Assembly (NCBI GenBank): GCA_003157445.1
Contig: PMJN01000218.1
Location: 1 to 12,264, forward strand
DNA: 12,264 bases
Direction: 5' to 3'
Source of the DNA: Micrococcales bacterium
GTDB taxonomy: Bacteria; Actinomycetota; Actinomycetes; Actinomycetales; Dermatophilaceae
Shown in pieces: positions 1-6,877 of the stretch. The notes beneath the pieces are model-generated. The model ran no database searches. It had not been told where the DNA came from and saw only the letters and a program-made list of their open reading frames with translations. Every line of letters starts with the position of its first letter. The stretch's first letter is position 1. The translations under genes and the position numbers were made by a program.

Positions 1-70
1 CGGTGAGCAGCTGGACATCGCCACCTTCGCGGCGATCGCAGCGGCCCGCTTGGCCGTCGTGAGCCGATGA
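1..70 (+). CDS. rsmA: 16S rRNA dimethyladenosine transferase RsmA/KsgA, 3' end only
   Basis: Only the last 22 codons are present, read from base 2 to the TGA at 68–70. The peptide begins GEQLDIATFAAIAAA, which resembles the C-terminal helix of actinobacterial RsmA (pattern RGE-L-x-x-x-x-FA-x-(L/I)A). RsmA dimethylates two adjacent adenines near the 3' end of 16S rRNA during small-subunit assembly. The assignment also rests on context: rsmA directly precedes ispE in many actinobacteria. The stop codon overlaps the ispE start as ATGA (67–70), suggesting translational coupling. The catalytic domain lies outside the window, so it cannot be checked. Confidence 0.8.
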   Translation, partial: GEQLDIATFAAIAAARLAVVSR

Positions 71-1056
71 GCTGGGCGGCGACGCCTCCGCAGGCAGTCA
101 CGGCGCGGGTCCCGGCGAAGGTCAACCTCGAGCTGATGGTGGGCCCGCGCCGATCCGACGGGTTCCATCACCTGGCAACGGTGTTCCAGGCGGTTGGTCT
201 TCATGACGACGTCACTGTCGAGCCGGCGCAGGAGTGGGGCGTCACCATCAACGGCCCCTACGCCGATCTGGTCCCGGCCGACGGCACCAACCTGGCCATG
301 CGCGCGGCTCGGCTGCTGGCCCGTGAGGCCGGCATCGACGTGCCGGTCCATATCACCATCGACAAGGACATCCCCGTGGCGGCGGGCATGGCCGGAGGCT
401 CGGCCGACGCCGCGGCGACACTTCTGGCCTGCGATGCTCTCTGGGGCGTGTGGTCTTCGAAGGCAGAGCTGGAGGAGATGGCAGCCGATCTGGGCAGTGA
501 TGTCCCGTTCGCGCTCCTGGGCGGCACCGCGATGGGGTCCGGGCGCGGAGACCAGCTCGCGCCGGTGCTTGGGCGAGGCCGCTACACCTGGGTGTTCGCC
601 CTCAGCGACGTCGGGCTCAAGACCCCCGACGTGTACGCCGAATGTGACCGGCTGCGTTCCCACCTTCGAGTTGGCGAGCCAGCCCCTTCTTCGGCGATGA
701 TGACCGCGCTGCGCTCGGGGGATGCCGCGTCCCTGGGCCGGGCGCTGAGCAACGACCTGCAGGCTGCCGCCCTGTCGCTGCAGCCTACCCTGGCGGAGGT
801 GCTGGCCACCGGCATGGACAACGGAGCGCTGGGCGGTATCGTCTCCGGCTCCGGACCGACCGTTGCCTTCCTGGTCTCCGACACCGAGCGCAGCCTGGAC
901 CTGGCTGTGGCGCTGACTGCCTCGGGTGCTGCTCCCTCCGTCAAGCGCGCGATCGGACCCGTCCGCGGAGCGCATATCATCACTGCGGCATCCGGACCCC
1001 GCGGCTCATTGGGGTCAACCGGACATTCCGGCCCCGTAGGACACAGGAGTAACTGA
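67..1056 (+). CDS. ispE: 4-diphosphocytidyl-2-C-methyl-D-erythritol kinase IspE
   Basis: This 329-aa GHMP-family kinase phosphorylates CDP-methylerythritol at the 2-hydroxyl using ATP, in the cytosolic MEP pathway to isoprenoid precursors. The N-terminus has the PAKVNLELMV strand with Lys18, at the place of the family's catalytic lysine. The glycine-rich ATP loop PVAAGMAGGSADAAATLL lies at about residues 103–120. GSDVPFALLGG at 143–153 carries Asp145, the expected catalytic base. The C-terminal GHMP motif is GGIVSGSGPTVAFL. The ATG at 67 overlaps the rsmA stop and fits the family N-terminus. The final 25–30 residues (Gly/Ser/Pro-rich) extend past the usual fold and are probably disordered. 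The ABC-F gene starts 5 nt after the stop. Confidence 0.95.
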   Translation: MSWAATPPQAVTARVPAKVNLELMVGPRRSDGFHHLATVFQAVGLHDDVTVEPAQEWGVTINGPYADLVPADGTNLAMRAARLLAREAGIDVPVHITIDKDIPVAAGMAGGSADAAATLLACDALWGVWSSKAELEEMAADLGSDVPFALLGGTAMGSGRGDQLAPVLGRGRYTWVFALSDVGLKTPDVYAECDRLRSHLRVGEPAPSSAMMTALRSGDAASLGRALSNDLQAAALSLQPTLAEVLATGMDNGALGGIVSGSGPTVAFLVSDTERSLDLAVALTASGAAPSVKRAIGPVRGAHIITAASGPRGSLGSTGHSGPVGHRSN

Positions 1057-1061
1057 ACACG

Positions 1062-2900
1062 ATGGCCAATCTCGTCTCAGTCGAACGCGCTTCCCTGGCG
1101 CTCGGCACCACACAGATACTCGACGGCGTCTCCCTGGGCGTCAGCAGCGGCACCCGGGTCGGCGTGGTGGGGCGCAATGGTGGCGGCAAGTCCACCCTGT
1201 TGCGGGTTCTGGCCGGTCTTCAGCCCGTGGATGAGGGACGCATCACCACGCTCGGGTCGTTGACCGTCGGCATGCTCACCCAGGTCGACACTCTGGACCC
1301 TGGCGCGACCGTCCGCAAGGCCGTGCTGGGGGACCTGCCCGAACACGTCTGGGCCGGCGATCCACGCATCCGCGACATTCTCGACGGCCTGCTGGGCGGC
1401 ATCGACGCACCGGATGTGGGCGGGCTTGAGGCGATCGTGGGACCGCTGTCCGGTGGCGAGCGTCGCAGGCTGGCGCTGGCAGGTCTGCTGGCGGCCGACC
1501 ACGACCTGCTGCTCCTGGACGAGCCGACCAACCACCTTGACGTTGAGGGGGTGGCGTGGCTGGCCGAGCACCTGGCGACCCGGCGTACCCGCCCTGGCAC
1601 CTCGGTCGTGGCAGTCACCCACGACCGGTGGTTCCTGGACGAGGTGGCCACCACCACCTGGGAGGTCGTGGACGGCGGGGTGAACTCCTACGACGGCGGC
1701 TACGCAGCGTACGTGCTGGCCAAGGCTGAGCGCGACCGGGTGGCTGAAGTCACCGAGGAGCGTCGCAGCAACCTGTTGCGCAAGGAACTGGCCTGGTTGC
1801 GCCGCGGTGCACAAGCTCGATCGACCAAGCCGAAGTTCCGCATCGATGCGGCCAACGAGCTGGTCGCCGACGAGCCGGCACCTCGCGACGATGTGTCGTT
1901 GGTGCGCTTCGCCACCACCCGGCTCGGCAAGGACGTGGTCGACCTCGTCGACGCCAGCGTCAAGTTCGGTCAGCGCCCCGTCCTTGACAAGGTGACCTGG
2001 CGCCTGGCACCCGGTGACCGCATCGGCATCGTAGGGGTGAACGGCTCAGGCAAGTCCACCCTGATGCGGGCGATCTTCGGGGACATCGCATTGTCCGCCG
2101 GTAAGCGCAAGGTCGGTAAGACGGTGTCGATGGCCTACCTCACCCAGGAGGTTCGTGAGCTCGAGAAGTTCGCCGACTGGCGCGTCATTGAGGCCATCGA
2201 GGATGTCAAGCAGTACACCCGCCTGGGTGACAAGGAGGTCAGCGCCAGCCAGCTGGCCAAACGGCTGGGGTTCAGCGGTGGCCGTCAACAGACCCGGGTC
2301 AGCGATCTGTCAGGTGGCGAGCGCCGAAGGTTGCAGTTCCTGCGGTTGCTGATGGCCGAGCCTAACGTGCTGATCCTTGACGAGCCGACCAACGACCTCG
2401 ACATCGAGACACTGACCTCCATGGAGGACGTTCTCGATGGCTGGGCGGGAACCTTGCTGGTCGTCTCCCATGACCGCTATTTGCTGGAGCGCATGTGTGA
2501 CCGGCAGGTGGCGCTGCTGGGAGACGGAGCCATCCGGGACCTTCCCGGCGGCGTCGAGCAGTACCTTCTCCTGCGCCATGGCCTCCGCGCGTCCGCGACA
2601 GCCTCAGGGGCCTCTGTTGGCTCCAGGGTCAGTGTTCGCGCTGGCGGCCCGGCGGGTGCCGGAGACCGGAACTCTCGGCAGTCGGGCGCCGACCTGCGTG
2701 AGGCGAAGAAGGATCTGAATCGAATTGACCGTCAGCTGGCCAAGCTGTCCGCCCATGAAGACAGGATTCACGCCGACATGGCGGCCAAGGCGGCCGATCA
2801 CAGCGCAGTGCTGGCGCTGAACGACGCACTGCGGGCCATCGTGGCCGAACGCGAGACCCTTGAGTTGGAGTGGCTCTCGCTCGCAGAGACTATTGGCTAA
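1062..2900 (+). CDS. ABC-F family ATP-binding protein (Uup/EttA-like, ribosome-associated type)
   Basis: This 612-aa protein has two ABC ATPase domains in one chain and no membrane segment, as in the ABC-F family. ABC-F proteins act on ribosomes (translation factors or antibiotic target protection) and do not transport. Domain 1 has Walker A GRNGGGKST (37–45), signature LSGGE (129–133) and Walker B LLLLDEPTNHLD (149–160). A charged linker follows at about residues 220–265, containing RKELAWLRRGAQARSTKP, like the family's tRNA-contacting linker. Domain 2 has GVNGSGKST (about 325–333), LSGGERRR (about 416) and LILDEPTNDLD (about 437). Both catalytic glutamates are present. The last ~70 residues look like the coiled-coil C-terminal domain of Uup. 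AGGAG lies 12 nt upstream. It is probably the last gene of the rsmA–ispE operon and overlaps the convergent MarR gene by 11 bp. Subfamily and any resistance role are undetermined. Confidence 0.92.
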   Translation: MANLVSVERASLALGTTQILDGVSLGVSSGTRVGVVGRNGGGKSTLLRVLAGLQPVDEGRITTLGSLTVGMLTQVDTLDPGATVRKAVLGDLPEHVWAGDPRIRDILDGLLGGIDAPDVGGLEAIVGPLSGGERRRLALAGLLAADHDLLLLDEPTNHLDVEGVAWLAEHLATRRTRPGTSVVAVTHDRWFLDEVATTTWEVVDGGVNSYDGGYAAYVLAKAERDRVAEVTEERRSNLLRKELAWLRRGAQARSTKPKFRIDAANELVADEPAPRDDVSLVRFATTRLGKDVVDLVDASVKFGQRPVLDKVTWRLAPGDRIGIVGVNGSGKSTLMRAIFGDIALSAGKRKVGKTVSMAYLTQEVRELEKFADWRVIEAIEDVKQYTRLGDKEVSASQLAKRLGFSGGRQQTRVSDLSGGERRRLQFLRLLMAEPNVLILDEPTNDLDIETLTSMEDVLDGWAGTLLVVSHDRYLLERMCDRQVALLGDGAIRDLPGGVEQYLLLRHGLRASATASGASVGSRVSVRAGGPAGAGDRNSRQSGADLREAKKDLNRIDRQLAKLSAHEDRIHADMAAKAADHSAVLALNDALRAIVAERETLELEWLSLAETIG

Positions 2901-3408
2901 CCTGCGCGTCAGACTCGAACGGGGACAGCAGCCGGCGCAGGAGCTCAGAGAGATGGTCCTGCTCTGCGGGCGGTAACTGGTTGAGCAGAATGCGCTCGCG
3001 GTCGAGCAGGTCGGCCATGGCGGCGTCAACGACCGCACGGCCCGCGGTGGTCAGGGTCACCTTCACGCCGCGCCGGTCGGCGGGATCCGGGCAGCGTCTG
3101 ACCAGGCCCCGGGCGACGAGCCGGTCGACACGGTTGGTCATGGTGCCGCTGGTCACCAGTGTCTGGGCGACCAGTTGCCCGGGGGACAGTTCGTAGGGCG
3201 CACCCTCTCGTCTTAGGGCCGACAGGACGTCAAAGCCCCAGCCTTCCAGGTCGTGCTCGGCGAAGGCCGATCCACGGGCGAGGTCGAGATGGCGGGCGAG
3301 CCGCAGGACGCGCGAGAGGATGGTCAGCGGCGCAACGTCGAGGTCGGGCCGTTCGCGCCGCCACGCCTGGACGATACGGTCGACCTCATCAGCGGGCGCG
3401 TCGGACAT
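2890..3408 (-). CDS. tamR: MarR-family regulator, UrtR/TamR-like, divergent from tam
   Basis: This 172-aa winged-helix repressor has the N-terminal extra helix typical of the UrtR branch (VQAWRRERPDLDVAP). The recognition helix region is LVTSGTMTNRVDRLVARGL (about 84–102) and the wing is DPADRRGVKVTLT (108–120). Trp16, Asp60, Arg67, Arg93 and Arg105 fall where urate-sensor UrtR proteins such as HucR carry ligand-site W, D and R residues (same D-to-R spacings of 7 and 33/45, by memory). Streptomyces TamR, of the same family and also divergent from tam, responds to citrate and aconitate. The ligand here is inferred from context. There is no Shine–Dalgarno sequence before the ATG, but a −10-like TAGGCT sits 6 nt upstream, so the mRNA may be leaderless. 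The 3' end overlaps the ABC-F gene by 11 bp. Confidence 0.88.
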   Translation of the reverse strand: MSDAPADEVDRIVQAWRRERPDLDVAPLTILSRVLRLARHLDLARGSAFAEHDLEGWGFDVLSALRREGAPYELSPGQLVAQTLVTSGTMTNRVDRLVARGLVRRCPDPADRRGVKVTLTTAGRAVVDAAMADLLDRERILLNQLPPAEQDHLSELLRRLLSPFESDAQVSQ

Positions 3409-3414
3409 GAGGAA

Positions 3415-3442
3415 AGCCTAGCAGTAGGTATCTTGATATCAA
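3415..3442 (-). promoter_or_regulatory. Probable promoter of the marR/tamR gene
   Basis: On the − strand, TTGATA (3437–3442) is followed by 16 nt and TAGGCT (3415–3420), a good −35/−10 pair. The start codon begins 6 nt after the −10 box, the usual geometry of a leaderless transcript. The −35 hexamer lies inside the 14-bp palindrome, so a bound regulator should block its own promoter. This is pattern matching only. Confidence 0.5.
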
Positions 3443-3444
3443 GA
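3431..3444. promoter_or_regulatory. MarR-type operator palindrome between tamR and tam
   Basis: TCTTGATATCAAGA is a perfect 14-bp inverted repeat, the type of AT-rich palindrome bound by MarR/UrtR dimers. It covers the −35 box of the marR gene. It also covers most of a −10-like TATCTT (3429–3434) pointing towards the methyltransferase. An overlapping imperfect repeat, CAAGAGATCTTG (3440–3451), could hold a second dimer. The likely regulator is the adjacent MarR protein repressing both genes until ligand binds. Confidence 0.75.
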
Positions 3445-3463
3445 GATCTTGGAAGGCGGAACC

Positions 3464-4279
3464 GTGGTAGAGACGTGGAATCCCGAGCAGTATGACAAGT
3501 TGAGTGACTATCGTCGGCGCCCGTTCTCCGAGCTGATGTCCAGGCTGGGTGCCGGGCGTCCGCAGCTCGTGGTGGATCTCGGTTGCGGGTCTGGTGGATG
3601 TACCCTCGAGCTGGCGCTGCGGTGGCCTGATGCGCGGGTCATCGGAGTCGACAATTCCGCCGAGATGCTCGATACGGCCCGGCGCAACGACTCCGGTGAG
3701 CGGGTCGAATGGGTGCGCGCCGACGTCGAGTCCTGGGACCCGGCGCAGCTGGGCGGCCAGGTGGATGTCATCATCGCGAACTCGTTGCTTCAGTGGGTGC
3801 CTTCCCAAATGGGGCTGATCCCTGCCTGGATCACAGCGCTGGCGCCCGGAGGCTGGTTTGCCATGCAGGTGCCGGGCAACTACAACGCGCCCTCGCACAC
3901 CCTGCTGCGGGAGGTGGCAGCAAAGTCACCTCGGGCCGCCGACCTCCTTCCGCGTCTTGGTCGAAGTGAGGCAGTCAGTGAGCCAGCGGTGTACTTCAGC
4001 ATGTTGGCCGGCCTTGGCTGCGACGTCGATACCTGGGAGACCACTTATCAGCATGTCTTCGCTCCTGGCGTTCTGCATAACGAGCCAGTGCTGGAGTGGA
4101 CCAAGGGCACGGCCCTGCTGCCGGTCTTTGGGGTGCTGACCGACCAGGGCGAGCGCGCCGAGTTTGTTGCCGCATATGGTCGGGCACTGTCGCAGGCCTA
4201 CCCGTTAGGCCGGTTCGGCACGGTCTTTGCCTTGCGTCGTATCTTCGCGGTGGCTCACAAGAAGGATGACCCGCGATGA
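3464..4279 (+). CDS. tam: Trans-aconitate 2-methyltransferase
   Basis: This 271-aa class I SAM-dependent methyltransferase probably methylates trans-aconitate. That relieves inhibition of aconitase and the citric acid cycle by this by-product of cis-aconitate. Visible motifs are the Tam-type start WNPEQYDKLSDYRRRP, SAM loop VVDLGCGSGG (about 36–45), acidic GVDNSAEML (61–69), IIANSLLQWVP (about 103–113), APGGWFAMQVPGNYNAPSH, and C-terminal LGRFGTVFALRRIFAVA. I chose the GTG at 3464 because GGAAGG (3451–3456) sits 7 nt upstream. A TTG at 3449 would add five residues but has no ribosome site and lies close to the operator. The gene is divergent from the MarR-family regulator. Family and context agree; enzyme activity is inferred. 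Confidence 0.88.
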   Translation: MVETWNPEQYDKLSDYRRRPFSELMSRLGAGRPQLVVDLGCGSGGCTLELALRWPDARVIGVDNSAEMLDTARRNDSGERVEWVRADVESWDPAQLGGQVDVIIANSLLQWVPSQMGLIPAWITALAPGGWFAMQVPGNYNAPSHTLLREVAAKSPRAADLLPRLGRSEAVSEPAVYFSMLAGLGCDVDTWETTYQHVFAPGVLHNEPVLEWTKGTALLPVFGVLTDQGERAEFVAAYGRALSQAYPLGRFGTVFALRRIFAVAHKKDDPR

Positions 4280-4283
4280 TCTC

Positions 4284-4308
4284 CTGCGCCGCAGGCGCTG
4301 CGGTGCAG
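4284..4308 (+). terminator. Hairpin after tam, possible terminator
   Basis: A 10-bp stem with one G·U pair (CTGCGCCGCA / TGCGGTGCAG) closes a 5-nt loop. It starts 4 nt after the tam stop. No U-tract follows, which is common for actinobacterial hairpins. It would separate tam from the phosphoribosyltransferase gene. Confidence 0.45.
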
Positions 4309-4317
4309 AATTGAGAG

Positions 4318-4974
4318 ATGTTCGCCGACCGCGCTGATGCTGGACGCCTGCTAGCTGAGAAGGTCGCCAGTGTGCTGGCGGGCCCTGCCAGTCCGCCAGG
4401 GGTGCAGGGTTGCCTGGTTGTGGGTCTGCCGCGCGGCGGTGTCCCCGTCGCGGCGTTGGTGGCCCAGGCACTGGGCGCTCCTCTGGATGTGCTGGTCGTA
4501 CGCAAGATTGGCCTGCCGTGGCAGCCCGAGCTGGCGCTGGGTGCCGTCGGTGAACGCGGTGCTGTCGTGCTCAATGATGGCGTCGTCCAAGCCGCTGGGC
4601 TGGGGCGTGACGAGCTCGATGCCCTGATTCGCAAGGCTTCTGCGGAGGTCGAGGACGTCGTGGCCCAGCTCCGAGCGGCCACCTGGCCTGTGCCGGTAGA
4701 AGGCCGGATGACCGTGGTCGTCGACGATGGTGTGGCCACCGGGGCGACCGCCCGGGCCGCTGCCAGCGTGCTGCGCGCAAGCGGGTCCGCTCCGATCATT
4801 CTTGCGACCCCGGTCGTGGCTTTGGGCACCTGCCAGAGGCTGCGGTCCTGCTTCGATGAAGTCATCTGCCTACGGACGCCTGTGCAGTTGGGCAGTGTCG
4901 GTCAGTACTACGAGCGGTTCGAGCAGGTGGGCATCGCCCGCGTCCGCGAGCTCTTGGACGGCTCGCCACCCTGA
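4318..4974 (+). CDS. Phosphoribosyltransferase-domain protein (stand-alone, unknown substrate)
   Basis: This 218-aa protein has the type I phosphoribosyltransferase fold. The PRPP-binding loop is VVVDDGVATGAT (about 133–144). The N-terminal half has FADRADAGRLLAEK, VVGLPRGGVPVA (34–45) and VVRKIGLPWQPELALGAV (60–77), a signature of the uncharacterised COG1926-type family rather than of Hpt, Apt, Upp or PyrE. No partner domain (hydrolase or thioesterase) is fused. Substrate and pathway are unknown. There is no good Shine–Dalgarno before the ATG at 4318. CAGAAT (4306–4311) lies 6 nt upstream and could be a −10 box for a leaderless mRNA, though it overlaps the hairpin after tam. The stop is 4 nt from the end of the convergent TetR gene. 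Confidence 0.85.
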   Translation: MFADRADAGRLLAEKVASVLAGPASPPGVQGCLVVGLPRGGVPVAALVAQALGAPLDVLVVRKIGLPWQPELALGAVGERGAVVLNDGVVQAAGLGRDELDALIRKASAEVEDVVAQLRAATWPVPVEGRMTVVVDDGVATGATARAAASVLRASGSAPIILATPVVALGTCQRLRSCFDEVICLRTPVQLGSVGQYYERFEQVGIARVRELLDGSPP

Positions 4975-4978
4975 GCGG

Positions 4979-5650
4979 CTACTTCTTGGCGGTGCGCAGG
5001 ATGGGTTTTGGCTCCATCCCGCCCAGGCCGTTCCAGGCAAGGTTGACCAGGTGCGCGGCGACGTCGGCTTTCTTGAATTTGCGCGAGTCCATCCACCACT
5101 GACCGGTCAGCGCCACCATGCCGACAAGCATCTGGGCGTAGATCGGCGCGGTCTTGGGGTCCAGCTTCTGGCGCTTGAACTCAGCGGCCAGGATGTACTC
5201 GACCTGGCTGGCCACATCACTGAGCAGGCTTGCGTACGACCCTGTCGCCTGCCCTGCCGGTGAGTCGCGCACCAGGATCCGGAACCCGTCCGTGGAGTTC
5301 TCGACATAGTCCAGCAAGGCCAGGGCGGCCTGTTCCAAGAGCCGGCGGGCATGGCCGTTGGAGGTCAGAGCCCCGGTGATCCCATCAAGCAGCGAGCGGA
5401 TCTCGCGATCCACGACCACTGCGTACAGGCCCTCCTTGCCGCCGAAGTGTTCGTAGACCACTGGCTTGGAGACTCCTGCCTTGGCAGCTATCTCCTCGAC
5501 CGTGGTTGCCTCAAAGCCTTTGTCCGCAAACAACTTTCGGCCGACTTCAAGCAGCTGTTCGCGGCGTTGCTTACCGGTCATCCGGGCGCGCGAGGTTGTA
5601 GCCGCGGTTGTCTCCTGTGTTTGGGTCACCAGGCCATCATGTCCGAACAT
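4979..5650 (-). CDS. TetR/AcrR-family transcriptional regulator (Rv1019-like position)
   Basis: This regulator of about 223 aa has an N-terminal TetR helix-turn-helix: KQRREQLLEVGRKLFADKGF, then TTVEEIAAKAGVSKPVVYEHFGGKEGLY (about residues 49–76). The ligand-binding half ends HLVNLAWNGLGGMEPKP. The ATG at 5650 is preceded by AAAGG at short spacing. An ATG at 5581 (residue 24) would still include the whole DNA-binding domain but has no visible ribosome site. A TetR gene next to glmU is conserved in actinobacteria (Rv1019 in M. tuberculosis); its target is unknown to me. It lies 70 bp downstream of the desaturase on the same strand, so desaturase control is a reasonable inference. It converges on the phosphoribosyltransferase gene. 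Confidence 0.88.
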   Translation of the reverse strand: MFGHDGLVTQTQETTAATTSRARMTGKQRREQLLEVGRKLFADKGFEATTVEEIAAKAGVSKPVVYEHFGGKEGLYAVVVDREIRSLLDGITGALTSNGHARRLLEQAALALLDYVENSTDGFRILVRDSPAGQATGSYASLLSDVASQVEYILAAEFKRQKLDPKTAPIYAQMLVGMVALTGQWWMDSRKFKKADVAAHLVNLAWNGLGGMEPKPILRTAKK

Positions 5651-5720
5651 AGACCTTTGTGTTTCGTCCGGTTCGCTGGCCTCGTTTGCCGGCGACCCTT
5701 TCGGCACGTGGCCAGCGGAC

Positions 5721-6663
5721 CTAACAGGCCCAGCCCAGCGCCTCGAAAGCCCAGATGGTGTGGGCGTTGCCGTCGAGCTGGCCGGCCTCGAGACCATGAC
5801 GGGCGCAGGTCGGGTCGCCGTGGTGGAGGTTGTGCCAGGACTCGCCCATGGACGAGACCGCCAGCCACCAGAGATTGGCTGACTTGTCCCGGCTGGCGAA
5901 CGGGCGTTTGCCTATGGCGTGGCAGATCGAGCTGATCGACCAGGTCACGTGGTGGAGCAGGCCGATGCGCACCGGCGACGCCCAGAAGAAGGCCGTCGCC
6001 GCTGCCTGCCAGGACATCGACCACAGGCTCGGCCGGGGCGACGATAGAGACAGCCACCAGGGCGGGGAATGCGGCGTTGACGCGCCGCATGTCCTTGTCG
6101 CCCATCAGGTCAGGTGCGTACTTGGCGCGTGAAGTCTGCTCGACGTCGAAGAGCCAGCCGATGTGCGCCCACCACAGGCCCCTGACCAGCGCCGGCACCG
6201 TCTCCCCATTTCGCCACGGCAAGTGGGGGTTACCCTGACGGTCCGAGAACGCGTGGTGGCGGCGGTGATCTGCGACCCAGCGGATGACCGGTCCCTCGAT
6301 GGCCAGCCATCCGGCTACGGCCAAGGCGATCCGAAGCCAGCGGGTAGCCCTGAATGACCTGTGGGTGAAGTAGCGGTGGAAGCCGACGGTGATCCCGTGA
6401 CCGGTCATGGCATACATCAACGTTGCGATCACTGCGTCATGCCAGTTCAGGGCCCGGTTCCAGGCGACCGGGATCGACGCCACAATTGCCAGGAACGCGA
6501 TGGCGATGAAGCAGAACAGGGCAACCTGCTCGAGATTGCCCTTGCGCTCAAAGTGGGGCAATGTGCCGGCGTCCTCAACGCAGCTCGAGTCGCCCAGGAT
6601 CAAGGTGTCTACATCTTGGGACTCCATGGCGGCCGCGAGCGTGCCGGAGACGGACGTGGTCAT
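5721..6663 (-). pseudogene. Acyl-CoA/fatty-acid delta-9-type desaturase, frameshifted
   Basis: This is a membrane di-iron fatty-acid desaturase of the acyl-CoA desaturase family, which puts a cis double bond into saturated acyl chains. The ATG at 6663 has GAAGGG 7 nt upstream. The first frame carries hydrophobic helices, box 1 HRYFTH (6361–6378) and box 2 HRRHH (6253–6267). It keeps family similarity up to FPALVAVSIVAP. Homology then continues in another frame: SLWSMSWQAAATAFFW, LLHHVTWSISSICHAIGK and box 3 WHNLHH (His box 5820–5834), ending at TAG 5721. The switch lies at about 6026–6036. Unrepaired, the first frame would run into unrelated residues to 5626 and lack the third iron-binding box. 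The cause is a real mutation or a base error in a C-run. Function is likely lost if the shift is real. Confidence 0.85.
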
Positions 6664-6689
6664 GGTGGTGCCCTTCGGCGATAAGAAAC

Positions 6690-6703
6690 TTACGCAAGCG
6701 TAA
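6690..6703. promoter_or_regulatory. Operator-like palindrome upstream of the desaturase
   Basis: TTACGC-AA-GCGTAA is a perfect inverted repeat with 6-nt arms and a 2-nt centre. It lies 26 bp upstream of the desaturase ATG, where a repressor would block transcription. A further half-site-like GCGTAG is at 6713–6718. TetR-family desaturase and fatty-acid regulators use palindromes of this size, so the TetR protein encoded downstream is the prime candidate. This is not proven. Confidence 0.55.
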
Positions 6704-6795
6704 CCTTCGTCCGCGTAGGTTGTGGGGCTTCTGACGATTGCCGCCGAGCCATAAAGGTCCACTACCCTTGCCAAAGCCCCGCACAGACGGGTCGT

Positions 6796-6877
6796 TCCCC
6801 GGTTGGTCTGCTGGCAGGGCCCGCCTGACTTTGAATCAGGATTAGCGACGAAGGTTCGATTCCTTCCCGGGGAGCCA
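6796..6877 (+). tRNA. tRNA-Gln (anticodon UUG), CCA encoded
   Basis: The cloverleaf is visible. The acceptor stem TCCCCGG (6796–6802) pairs perfectly with CCGGGGA (6867–6873), followed by discriminator G and encoded CCA (6875–6877). The D-stem is GGTC/GGCC (6805–6808, 6818–6821) with GG in the loop. The anticodon stem CCTGA/TCAGG holds loop CTTTGAA, giving anticodon TTG at 6831–6833 (reads CAA, Gln). The T-arm GAAGG-TTCGATT-CCTTC (6850–6866) is normal. Two features are unusual: a 9-nt unpaired variable region (6841–6849) and 2 nt instead of 1 between D and anticodon stems. A tRNA-Gln beside glmU is common in actinobacteria. Confidence 0.9.

Noticed and set aside
4727..5263. + strand open frame across the end of the phosphoribosyltransferase and TetR genes
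   Set aside because: It is out of frame with one gene and antisense to the other, with biased composition.
5651..5797. Longer TetR start at 5797
   Set aside because: It would overlap the desaturase 3' end and add a Ser/Pro-rich segment foreign to the family.
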